A stretch of DNA of 64,000 nt from Megalopta genalis (taxonomy: Eukaryota > Arthropoda > Insecta > Hymenoptera > Halictidae): assembly GCF_051020955.1 (NCBI RefSeq), contig NC_135015.1, forward strand, positions 1,364,001 to 1,428,000, written 5' to 3'. Below, in pieces: positions 12,758 to 22,499 of the stretch. The position numbers were made by a program, and so were the translations under genes. The notes under the pieces were generated by a model. That model did not search any database. It saw nothing but the letters and a program-made list of their open reading frames with translations, and was not told the origin of the DNA. The number at the start of each line of letters is the position of its first letter. Within the stretch, counting starts at the first letter, position 1.

Positions 12758-12900
12758 TATATACAGTCAGAATATACAGTATCAGACTCTGCCGTCCAGA
12801 GAAATAGCCTCGCACAGAATTCAGCCGTACCTAAAAGGTTAAAGTCAAATCGAAAGTAACTAGTACATAGTTTGTGTCATCGGTACTGGTACCGACGCGT

Positions 12901-13170
12901 GATCAGTGTATTCAGGAAAAATTGCTACGCAAGGAGTGGGCCGGCGACGCATGTGGAGGGAATCCCTCACAGCGGCGCGGCGCGTCTACCGAGTAAATTG
13001 TAATTCTGAATTACGATGGCGATGCGACGCGACGCAGAGCTGCAGGGACAATACAGTACAATAGGTGCCACCCTATAGACGTGTCACGCCGTGATGTGGG
13101 ACTCTCGCGCATGCGTCATCTGCCCCCACTCTATGCGTAGCGACTTTTCCTGAATACACTGCGCATGATA
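12901..13170. repeat. Foldback inverted repeat
   Basis: AGTGTATTCAGGAAAAATTGC (from about 12905) pairs with the inverted copy GCGACTTTTCCTGAATACACT (about 13140). Outer and inner flanks also pair (GACGCATG against CATGCGTC). It lies inside the outer TTAA element and is probably its own subterminal structure or another MITE. Confidence 0.75.
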
Positions 13171-13806
13171 CACATATTGTACCAACGGCCGTTAACGTCA
13201 GTTTGTGCCATGGCACAACTGTTGTGTCAGCGGTCGCTAAAGTGTTAACGTGGAAAATGCATGGTGGCAGCATAAGAGATTATCCCAAAGGACAACACCC
13301 AGCTTGACCTCGACAATTGTGATGAAACTTGGCAACCATATATGTTGGACTTGTATATCTTTTTATAGCTTATTCATTTTCATATTTCAGCCCTTATGTT
13401 CATAACCACATGTAGTTTATTACACTGCGGATTGCAAAATAAAAATTTATGTATCAAGATGCAGAAGTTACATGGACATTTATTCTTCCTTCTAGTAATT
13501 TTAGTAAGATGAAAGTAATTTAACAGTATTTTTGAATCCTGTTTTTTTTACATTTGATCATTTACTACATTTTAATTATAAATACATAAAATCCGCAGAC
13601 TAGTAATTATTCTGTTTCGCTCTATGTTTTCTTTTCTGTTTTACTCTATAATTTGTGTGTAAGTAACTTTAAAACCATGGCTTGATTTAATAGCTTGGAT
13701 ATTAAACGAATTCATGCAATCAAAGATTGGATAGTCAAACTGATTTTGTAATATTTCTACAGTATAAACAATTATTTTTAAAAATTACGTTACACAGGTA
13801 CCCAAT

Positions 13807-14053
13807 TTAACCCTTTACACTCGAGTGGTGACTCTGAGGCACCACTAAAATTGTTATATCACGTTCCAAGATAATTTTTATATCAACAAAGATTAGATTT
13901 GAAAAATTGTTGAAAGTGTAACTGTTGTACGAGTCACCATAAAACTCAATTTCATATGCATAAAATGCACTTCGTCGTATAAAATGGAAATACTGTAAGT
14001 CAGAAAAATTATTTTTGATTTACAGTTAAATGGCTCCGAGTGCATAGGGTTAA
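13807..14053. mobile_element. TTAA-flanked MITE (piggyBac-like), 247 bp
   Basis: The left end is TTAACCCTTTACACTCGAG and the right end, read inward, is TTAACCCTATGCACTCGGAG. There is a TTAA at each border and no coding capacity. Confidence 0.8.
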
Positions 14054-14348
14054 AGGTTAAGATGTAAATATGACTCCTGAACTTGGCAATGAAAAGTCTA
14101 CCTTATGGAATCTCTTCGAACCTTTTGCATAAATACGCTGTAAACAATATAGATGCAGTATTTTATAATAAACCCGTAAGTATATTAAGTATATTTTAAT
14201 AAAGTTTTTTCTCCCGCAGTATCAGTATTTACTATTTACGCCTATAACTTCTCGTTTGAAAACATATCGACCGTTTGCCTTAAAACGCCAGACACGTACG
14301 ACGTTTCGCTCTTATTGAACCGCTCGTACTTATTGCAATTTCACTTAC

Positions 14349-14510
14349 CGCCTCTCGGCGTCGGGAAGATGTTGAATGTGGAGTCTCGGACCCAGGACGT
14401 GACAGCCACGTATTCCTTAACGAACGTCGGTATTTCGCACCTGATAACTCCGGTATTTCCAGCCATGACGAAAGCATCTCGCACTATGACTTCGTACTTC
14501 TGCCGCACCA
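14349..14510 (-). CDS. Dscam2: Dscam-family exon: first half of Ig domain 2
   Basis: An internal exon of 162 bp, read from 14510 down to 14349. The acceptor is CTCTCTTTACAG and the donor is G|GTAAGT. Both ends are phase 1, so it can follow the exon at 25226-24906: the last G of that exon plus TG gives the first Val. The 53 full codons contain VRQKYEVIVRDAFVMAGNTG, then the first Ig cysteine (VIRCEIP, Cys at codon 24) and the core tryptophan (VTSWVRDS, codon 39), ending FNIFPTPRGG. Dscam proteins split Ig2 at this point, and the second cysteine should be on the next exon, not found here. Dscam proteins are homophilic transmembrane receptors for neurite self-avoidance and synaptic targeting. 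The family call is firm; the Dscam2 paralogue call rests on remembered similarity. Confidence 0.88.
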
Positions 14511-15325
14511 CTGTAAAGAGAGTTACGATCACTTCGCTGCCAGAGGAACAACAATGGCGTCAGCGTTCATGACAGTTTCGTTGCTCGCGAAGAATGGAGG
14601 ACGAAGATGAAGAAAATCGTGGATGAAGGAGGCCATAGCATCGTGAAATGAAAACGTCAAGCTCGCGAATATGACGAAAGGATCAGAAAAGAATCTTCTC
14701 GATTCCAATGCATCGTCAACACGATTTCATCATCCTGAATTATTGACACTTCCGACCAAACGTACTGTCTACTATCTGTTGCGTACTGAAACACTTTCTC
14801 TAGAAATGTTCATGATTGGATTTAAACGTAAAACGTTATTATTATTTTTATTACCTCGAATGCTAGATCGTAAGTATCAATATTGTATTTTGATCTTGGT
14901 ACAGACTTGACATGACAGCAGATCGGTCGCAATTTACACTTTTTTTTGTCAGCATGCATTCCTTAACGTTAAGATTCGACATCGTTTAAAAGGCGATCAC
15001 TTTTTAAAAGTTGGACCAAATGATTTGAAATTTTCTGAGATATTAAATTGTTCGACTAACTAGTTTATTAGACAATGAATAAAACAGTTTTTTTTAGTTG
15101 GAATGGCATAAAAAGCAAAGATATCATGTATTTACAAAATTGTTCATACTTTGAAATCGCAGTATTCACTACTTTCAATCAGTAACTGTGAGAAATTTGG
15201 AGATTTTTTTCATTTTTGCCGAGATCTATAAATCAGATCGATTGAATTTTCGTTCTGAGTTCTGATTAAATAGATGAAGCAACGTAATCTTTTTATTATA
15301 ATTTTATCATTCCAACCAGTTGCAA

Positions 15326-16442
15326 TTGAGCCATTTATTTTGAAAGTGGCATAAGTCACTTTTTCAAAAAAATCGAGTTAATGGTAACACTAATTACAAT
15401 TGAACGGTATCATATCATTTTAAAAAATTTGCAATCAATATGTTGAGAACTATTGAGATTTGTTCGAGAGAAGTTTTGCTAATTAACGGTATAACAAACA
15501 TGTTTATTTTGAAAGTGGCGTAAGTCGCTGTACTCAGGAAATTAATTGCGGGGCTTAGTGTAAAAGAAATAGAAACGTGTTATAAGTGTGTGTGAAGTAT
15601 TGTTTCGAATTATTTTCAGTATTTTTAAAAAAGTTGTGATCACACTGGACTTATTTTTACAAGTGCGAAAGAATAGTGCAGTTTTGTAAATTATATTATA
15701 GTGATGTGACGGCTACCTCCAGACCCGCCAACAGATGGCTATAAAATATTTTATAAACTAACTTTAGATGAAAAAGATGAATTTCTAACATTGGATTTGT
15801 CACCAAAAAGAGGAAGACCTAGGCGTTATTCACAAATAGAAATGGATCCGTTATACGCTGGATCTCGTCCTGTTTCTTCAGCAAAATACAAAGACATGAT
15901 GGACTTGCTTAATTATATACCCTCAATATACCACAGTTATTTTAAAAATTTGAAACAAAACACGATTTCCGAGGACTTAATCACTCCTATTGATGACGAA
16001 AATTAAATTGAATTGATGTATTTTCATATAAATTACTTATACTTGTATTTTATGAATATTAAAATAAAAAATACTTAAATCAAACCTTTATATTAAATAT
16101 GTTCATGGTATAAATTATTATTATACATGTTATTTATTCAACAATTTTAGTAAATCACTGTCCTTTCAAAACATCACTTCAGTAAAATACGTCGGACAAA
16201 ATTAATATATGTCTAAACTATTTATTTTGAAAGTGGCTTACCGTAATGAAAAGTGGTGATTTTTGAATGTTTATATGAAATTATTTATATTGAGAAAAAT
16301 GTCAGTATCCTGAGATAACAAATACAAGTAAATCTTCTCGAAAGTTAGCATCCATATTTTTAAACGTGTTAAAACGCAAACCCTTAAATATATCGACTTA
16401 AAAACAAAGTGACTTATGCCACTTTCAAAATAAACGGCTCAA
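15326..16442 (+). mobile_element. TTGAGCC-terminus DNA element with a coding 3' exon
   Basis: The terminal inverted repeats are over 30 bp: left TTGAGCCATTTATTTTGAAA then GTGGCATAAGTCAC, with its complement ending GGCTCAA on the right. The core TTTATTTTGAAAGTGGC recurs as direct subterminal copies at about 15504 and 16218. The interior has an open frame ending at 16006 and AATAAA-like signals after it (about 16060). The flanks are symmetrical (CAATTGAG / CTCAATTG), so the target duplication is unresolved. A 255 bp derivative is at 63193-63447. I cannot place it in a superfamily. Confidence 0.85.
15723..16006 (+). CDS. Putative terminal exon of a transposon protein, family unknown
   Basis: The frame is open from about 15710 with no good ATG. 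CTACCTCCAG at 15713-15722 looks like a splice acceptor, so this may be a last exon, ending at TAA 16004-16006. It begins PPTDGYKIFYKLTLDEKDEF, contains a basic patch (SPKRGRPRRYS) and then DLLNYIPSIYHSYFKNL, and ends in an acidic tail. The N-terminal exons and any catalytic residues are not visible. It lies between the TIRs of the TTGAGCC element, so it probably belongs to that element. Function is unknown. Confidence 0.45.
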
Positions 16443-16479
16443 TTGGGAAAGTGTCAGGATTCTACCGTGGCCCACTGTA

Positions 16480-19400
16480 TGTTCAAATAGTAAAAATATT
16501 GAATCGTATTACGTACGTTCGTTATAGTTACTTGCGATATGATTTGTCGGGCGCCAAGAGTTTTCTTGGATGAATGTAAACGTAAATCAATGCTTACGGA
16601 CGTCAACATAAGAAACAAATGAAAACATTTTTATAGGTGCCAACAGTAATGAAAGAATTAATGATGATAGGAATAAAGATGATGATAATAATCTATAGTA
16701 GTCTTATAAATCATTAAATAATTATTAACACATTGGTCACGGTAATGCTCATAAAAGTCACATAAAATTAGGAAAACTTATTTCACGATGTAAGAATAGG
16801 GGGAAGACAAGATTTACTTTAGAAAGTACTTCTATTATCTTTTGGAACCTTCTGGATTCTAATCGGCTTTGATTTATTTAACAGCCTCTAATAAAATTTG
16901 AGTTCCAAGTTAGACAGAAGATCCAAAAATTCGACGATGCATTCGTCTTTCGTCCACTAACAAATCAACAATTTATTATTCTTCTAGCAAATGCGTTTAG
17001 CGGAACTATAGGAAAGAATATTTTAGTCTTTCCTGAAATAAAGAGCCAGCCATAAAATCTCATAGACTTCATCGAGTGTCTATCCTTGCTCCATTCAAAC
17101 GATTTAATCACAGCTATTACCTCTAAAGGTGATGTTACAGCCTAATAATTTTTGATCGCATTGTTCGTACTTTCAACCTGATGTCATCACCGTCATCTCG
17201 TGACGTTATAAAGACTGATCCGCGGACAAGGGGGGACATTATCGTCACCAGTGTAAGACTTGCGTATCGGACCACAAATTCTCCGCCGACCGCAATATTC
17301 TCAATTAATAGTTTCTTTACGGCGACCTCACATTCCCGTCGCGTCGGTTAATCAATATCCGTAAAACGCGCAGCTCGACAACGGCGATTATTTACCGATT
17401 TTAATGGCCTCGAAATTACTAACACTAACCTATTCCTTACGTGACTATACAGGATGTCCTCGAAATAAGCTGATACTTTAACTTGTTTCGTGGCATGAAA
17501 ATTTCCGGATTAATTCCACCTATTCTATGAAACTGACGCACTGTGAAGCGCCAAAATGTACAGAAAAAAGTTAATTATAAGGAAAGGTGCATAGGCCTGG
17601 CGCTGACTTTTTGATGAGATTTTCCGCGTACAGTGGTAGAATTATTCAAACTGACTCTAACGGTACCTAATTTTGGATACAGATTTTTGAGATATTTAAT
17701 ATTAAAGTTGTTAGTAACAAAACCAATGAGATAAACTGGATTTCGAACCTTGGCACCGTGTGGCGTGGAAGGGGGATGGGAGGAATTTCAGAGAATTGTT
17801 CACAAGTGAATCGTTAGATTCAGTTTTACAAGCTCTAACTGTGCAAAATCTCATGAAAAAGTCAGCGTCTAACCCGGGAACCTGTTCTTTTTAAGATGAT
17901 ATAACCCTGGAAACATATTTCAGGATCATTGAAACCGGCGAGGTCGTCCGCTGTGTAAATAAATCCGTCGACAACTTATCGCTGCAGGATTTCATTCGTA
18001 AAACCCGTCGTCGGACCACTTAGACTCGATAACATATACTAGACACCTTCTATTATAAGCTCGTTATTCCGCCCGCGAACAACGCCGCTTTTCAGACCGT
18101 CTGGCCGTCGTGCTTTTAGTAATTAGAGCCCCTCGCGGCCCCGTTCCTCAGCCAGGCGAACCCTGAATCCGGCTCCTCGGCCCCCAGCCGCGTAATCCAC
18201 CTTTCCTCGCGTAATCCAAAGCCGCGATTCTTTTTCGGAGTCGCGCAGGAATTCCCCCGGCTCACTAGCCGTTAAATGCGATAAGTGATTCTTGGCAGAA
18301 CGGCGGAGAGGGAGGATCGTTATAGCGCTCGCTTCGAGCCCGAAAATATCCCGCTCGTGACCGTTTGTCGCGGTTGCCCGCTAAAAGAAGATTTCCCATG
18401 CTGTTTCGCTTCCAGGAACTGGAGCGGAGACGCGAATTCGGATCTACGGTGTGGTCTGCCAATTTTCTCCTGTCGCGAATCTTTAACGTTTATCTGCTGT
18501 CCCGCCGGATCCGGATAAAAGTCTGATTTCGTGGTTGAAATTGATCTTGATGCATGTACCATTATTGATGGATATGTGGAAACATTAATACGCTACAGAA
18601 TGCTGAAACCGTTAGACGAATGATTTTATCTTAGATTTCGCGTTTTATGATCGATGAAGTAGGCGTATTTTTCGGAGAAGTTGTGCGACGAATTCGTTTT
18701 TGTGCCTTGTTCCTTTCCAATCTCATCGCGTAGGGTTAAAGCAAATACTGCGATATTTAATAAAAGTAATAAAGCTTAACATCTTACAGCGTGTAATCTT
18801 CTAAAAATGAATCTCACAATTTTTTATATGTTTTATATTCATAACTTATGATATATGATATTTATAATTTATGACATACGAGTAACAGTATTCGCAGTTT
18901 TAATTTATTCATTGACTTTAGATATTCGAAAGCTTATGAAAACGTTGAGATTTATGAAATACTCGTAATGGCAGCTGTGAATGCTGATTCGAAAGATATT
19001 TATATTTTGGTAATTAATAATGAAGTATTCATTTTAGCCTTATTTTTAGATAAAATAACCATTATTTTGATAAAAAATCGACGTACACTGTCTCTATCAT
19101 CTATCCTCAAATGTAATTTACTAACACAGTACTTGGCGCATAGTTTTTAACTATGTGTGTACATTACTGCGGAGTTTTACTGAATTGCGTACCTTAACCT
19201 ATACAGTGAAGTTCTCGATAAGCCGATGCGAACACGCTTTATCGTAGAATACCTATATCTAATTTGTAAAGTGTTACAGTAAGAATATCTTGTTGTAGCT
19301 GTGTATGTACATTTAAAAGAAAATGGTAATGGATACATAACCGCAGTAATATATGCACACGTATGGTTTCTATACATTACGCTTTTTAGTGAAAATTGTG

Positions 19401-19788
19401 CTTTCAGAGATTTAATACTTTGAGAAAAGTAAATATTCAAATTAAAGAATTATAGGTATAGCTCGAGTTGTAAATTTATTGGCGTAAAAGGTGTTATTTT
19501 CTTTGTCAAAGTTCGCCTTTCTCGAGAAATGAAGAATATAAACAATTACCCTAACGACTTTTATTACAGACTTTGTGAAAAGTAACATATGTGCCAGTGT
19601 TATTACACTGTTTTGCATATAGATTGTAACGAAATGTGTTTCATTAAGCGATGTAACAAAGCATAGTACTTCGTTCACACGGTATGCAGTTCTTTCATAA
19701 TAATAATTTATATTTTTTTTTTCATTTCGTTGTGGCCTCCAAATATTCGAAACTCTTTAGCTGATTAAAAAAAAAAATTCATTCATAT
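16480..19788. other. Intronic stretch: AT-rich, a CpG-rich island, then AT-rich
   Basis: Positions 16480-17200 show nothing I can assign. From about 17453 (ACAGGATGTCCTCGAAAT) there is a possible MITE start. Inverted segments GGCGCTGACTTTTTGATGAG (about 17598) and CTCATGAAAAAGTCAGCGTC (about 17850) pair. Positions 17950-18560 are CpG-rich with overlapping frames on both strands and no recognisable protein. Positions 18560-19788 are AT-rich. Confidence 0.5.
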
Positions 19789-20332
19789 ATAGTGACGCAC
19801 AAAATTGTTCATACACCTTTCGAATCACTTTATTAGAACTGGACTAAATGACTTGAATTTTGTTTAGACGATAGAGGGACTAGTTCTGTTTTTTTTTAAT
19901 CGTGTTATTACTTGGAATGACGAAAAGAAGATAAAATCTCTCATTTTTTAACTTTTTTATCTGAGCCCATAACGAAAATTTTCAAAAATGCCTTTCGTAG
20001 ATCTCAATGACTTATATGCATGCTGAAAATTTTATCGAAATCGGTTAACGTTGTTATGAGTTATGTTGAAAAAAAAGGAAGTTTTAGCCTCGAACAAAAA
20101 TTAATCTATAGTTTACTTAGTACTAAGATACTAAGATATCGGTTTACATTTTCGTCGGTTCCGTCAGCGGGCAACGACGGTGATGTAAACTGTATACATA
20201 TAATAGATACCGCGATACATCATCACCGGTACCATTAGATACACATCGTGCCCTGACTGTTTGGGGATCCCAGCGTCACGTATACAATGTGAAACGCGAC
20301 AAATAAAATGGATAAGACGAACCCAAAAAGGG

Positions 20333-20368
20333 TATAAAAGAAGCGTTTTTTCTTACCGGACACTCAGT
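20333..20368 (+). promoter_or_regulatory. LTR core promoter: TATA box and initiator
   Basis: TATAAAAG at 20333-20340 and TCAGT at 20364-20368. The spacing from the first T of TATA to the initiator A is 33 bp, as in arthropod retrotransposon promoters. The LTR points opposite to the Dscam gene. Confidence 0.65.
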
Positions 20369-20411
20369 AGAGTTTGGTCGCTCGATCGTTTTCGCCCATA
20401 TACCTTCTCTC

Positions 20412-20417
20412 AATAAA
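20412..20417 (+). terminator. LTR polyadenylation signal
   Basis: AATAAA at 20412-20417, with a further AATAAA/ATAAAG run just after it, placed in the expected part of the LTR after the initiator. Confidence 0.55.
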
Positions 20418-20884
20418 GGAATAAAATAAAGTCTTTTTAAGAAAAGAATTAGAATCATATTCATTTTCATTCCATAATCCTAACAAGTTACAATAAAGTA
20501 AAGATTATAAAAATTGCAGTCTTGTCACGATTTTTGACACTATTGACCAAAAACTGTAAGAAATCTGTAGTTTTTTCAATCTTTCAACGCGCCTGTAGTT
20601 TGAATTTGGGTTATCAATTTTGTTCACGTTTTTAGCACGCATGTAAGTTACCGAAATCTGGGAAAGGCATTTTTTAAATTTTCACTATGGGCTCAGATGA
20701 GAATGTTAACAAAACGAGAGCTTTTTTATATTTTTTGTTATTCCAAATAATAGCAGAATTTAAAAGAAAAACATTTTAGTCATTATCTAGAAAACATCTA
20801 TTACCTAAACAAATTCGAGTTATTTAGTGCAGTGTTAAAAAAGTTATTGAATTTAAAAGGTGTGGGAACACTTTTAGGTCACGG

Positions 20885-22172
20885 TATATAAACTCGAATA
20901 CGATTTCAAATTATCTATTAATGTTTTCAAGATGAGCGTGGCTATTTAAAGCAGCTATATGATGACGTATATATATATGTCTCCTTAAAAAAGTGGGCCA
21001 GATTTTTCATGTAACCTAATTTCGGCTGTTATAATTAGAATGTGTTCATTTAATAGTTAAATTTATCGTCCTGACCGTGACAAGTTTTCTATGTTTTAGT
21101 AATTTTATCTTTATATCTGCCGGTCCGCGTATACGTTAACAGTGAATCGTAAGCTTAAGGAGTAGGTACATATTTTAGCAGCAATATTTTATTCAGAAGA
21201 CGTGAAAGAGGTTTCAGGATCGATATCACTTCCTTTTGTTAGAGGATTATTAGTTTATGATAAAACTTTACAGATTTTCAAGAGAACTAGATATGCATTT
21301 GAATACGTGCTCCGTAGATCAATAGTTTCCAAGAAATGCAATCTTTGGGGAAAACAAATCAAAGTTTTCCGCTCGGTTTGTTATCGAATCTCGCAGTGGC
21401 AGAGAATAGATCCTCGTAAACTCTGTTATGAGAGATCAGATTAGCAAATTCCTAAACGAATCTTTTCACCAATCTATCTTCATTATTTAATTACTATGTA
21501 AGTCCAGTTCATGTAATTTGGAACAATTTCTGACAATTTCTGGCCATTTTCAGTGGCTAACATTTATTGATGATGCAATTACTCTCTATACTTAATTGTA
21601 TTAACTGATTAATTCTGTTATTTAATCATGCTAATCGATTAATTACAATAATTCTAAAATAATTCCAACGTAAATCCCAACGTTTACAAACGCAATAAAC
21701 AACGAAAATGTAACAGCATAATTGTTTATTGTTTAATTGGATTTCTAGTTTGCTTGTAATACGATAGCTTCAGAAATTATTCGAACACTTCCGATTTTCG
21801 AAAGATCGTAAATATTTAGACTGTTACAATTTCATTTAAAAAAATATTGTCTGTACCCATTTTAAATTGTCTTTCGCCAAAACGGTATATAATTTTGTTT
21901 AAATGGCATATTTAATATATAATAAGCACGTATTTGAAATTACAGTCAAGTTTATAAAAGGCTAGCCATGGAAGGGATGTTCCATCGATAACAATTCGTT
22001 CTGTCCTTTTCATAAAGTTAGCAAATAAATTGAAAATCTAACCAATAATTGGAATGATATTAAAGGAAAAACAGCAAGCAGTGCGTTTTATTGTTATTAT
22101 GCACTTTTGTTCAGGTAATGTTACTTCATATTTACTTATCTTTTTTGTATACTCATTTTAGTGACAGCCATA
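20885..22172. other. AT-rich intron with a third relative of the 7.6-9.9 kb duplication
   Basis: Positions 20885-21500 hold nothing recognisable; an 80-codon plus-strand frame at 21202-21444 is probably chance. Positions 21530-22080 resemble DNA flanking the tandem duplication: TTTTCAGTGGCTAACAT (compare 7793) and AACCAATAATTGGAAT (compare 8796). Confidence 0.55.
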
Positions 22173-22174
22173 TA

Positions 22175-22492
22175 CAGGGTGATCAGTAATTAATGATACA
22201 ACGAGCAAAGGGAGGGGGATGTAGAATAATATCTTTTTATTTAACGCCCCGTTCTCGAGAAATATTAGGTTGAAAAAAATAATACTATCGAATAGGATTC
22301 AAGTGCAGCGCCCCGTCATATACCCATTCTACTGCTCACCATATTACATGCCATGGGAACTTGATACAGCTTTCGCCTCAGTTTTCTCAAAAACACGGCC
22401 TTAAATGAAGAAATGTTACTCCCTTTTTCGACATATTTTTGCATGTAGAACGTCTCTTCTTCCAACTGCGTCACCAGTTACTGACCACCCTC
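22175..22492. mobile_element. MITE with CAGGGTGATCAGTAA termini, 318 bp
   Basis: The left end is TA|CAGGGTGATCAGTAATTA and the right end, read inward, is TA|GAGGGTGGTCAGTAACTG. A related right end is at 41628. No coding capacity. Confidence 0.75.
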
Positions 22493-22499
22493 TACGCAA

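Larger units (their letters stand above)
12125..12842. mobile_element. TTAA-flanked (piggyBac-like) element carrying a satellite and a nested MITE
   Basis: The ends are TTAACCTTTTAGGCACGAC on the left and, read inward from the right, TTAACCTTTTAGGTACGGC. TTAA at both borders fits piggyBac-type target choice. Its left part is a four-copy 44 bp array (12146-12291). A palindromic MITE (12393-12757) sits in the middle. No transposase coding sequence is visible. Confidence 0.8.
11915..13248. mobile_element. Outer TTAA element of a nested cluster
   Basis: The left end TTAACACTTTACAGGTCGCG and the inverted right end (TTAACACTTTAGCGACCGCTG when read inward) share the first 11 bases, with TTAA at each border. 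It contains a complete smaller TTAA element (12125-12842) and a separate foldback at 12901-13170. The match is short, so the pairing of these two ends is likely but not certain. Confidence 0.5.
1..14348 (-). other. Dscam2: Intron of the Dscam-family gene, downstream of the Ig2 exon (continues past window start)
   Basis: This begins with the GTAAGT donor read on the minus strand at 14348-14343. The acceptor is not in the window, because I could not find an exon for the second half of Ig2 (expected second Ig cysteine and a YRC-like motif) anywhere below 14349. The stretch holds hairpin MITEs, TTAA elements, a tandem duplication and simple repeats, listed separately. That this is intron is inferred from the exon above; an exon shorter than about 40 codons could have been missed. 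Confidence 0.7.
14990..16477. mobile_element. TA-element (GGACTAAA family), degenerate, split by a later insertion
   Basis: The left part has the family signature GTTGGACCAAATGATTTGAA and a degraded interior. The right end is CGTGGCCCACTG followed by TA, matching the outward end of the 61834 copy (CGGTGGCCCACG). The TTGAGCC element at 15326-16442 interrupts it. The left boundary is approximate. Confidence 0.6.
20064..20485 (+). mobile_element. Solo LTR (type B), 422 bp, with 5 bp target duplication
   Basis: It begins TGTTGAAAAAAAAGG and ends ATAATCCTAACA, with AGTTA directly repeated at 20059-20063 and 20486-20490. It has TATAAAAG, a TCAGT initiator about 33 bp later and AATAAA near the 3' end, giving the U3-R-U5 order on the plus strand. 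No internal retrotransposon sequence is next to it. A second, older copy in the opposite orientation is at 50427-51087. Gypsy-like by features; family not proven. Confidence 0.85.
19790..20884. mobile_element. TA-element (GGACTAAA family), copy carrying a solo LTR
   Basis: The left end is TA|TAGTGACGCACAAAATTG and the right end, read inward, is TA|CCGTGACCTAAAAGTG. Next come the family inverted repeats GAACTGGACTAAATGACTTG on the left and the matching TTAGTGCAGTGTT complement on the right. Removing the LTR at 20064-20485 leaves about 670 bp, close to the 689 bp copy at 48322. Confidence 0.8.

Noticed and set aside
1..14348. Search for the exon with the second half of Ig2
   Set aside because: No minus-strand frame with a suitable acceptor, second Ig cysteine motif and Dscam-like text was found; it probably lies beyond the window start.
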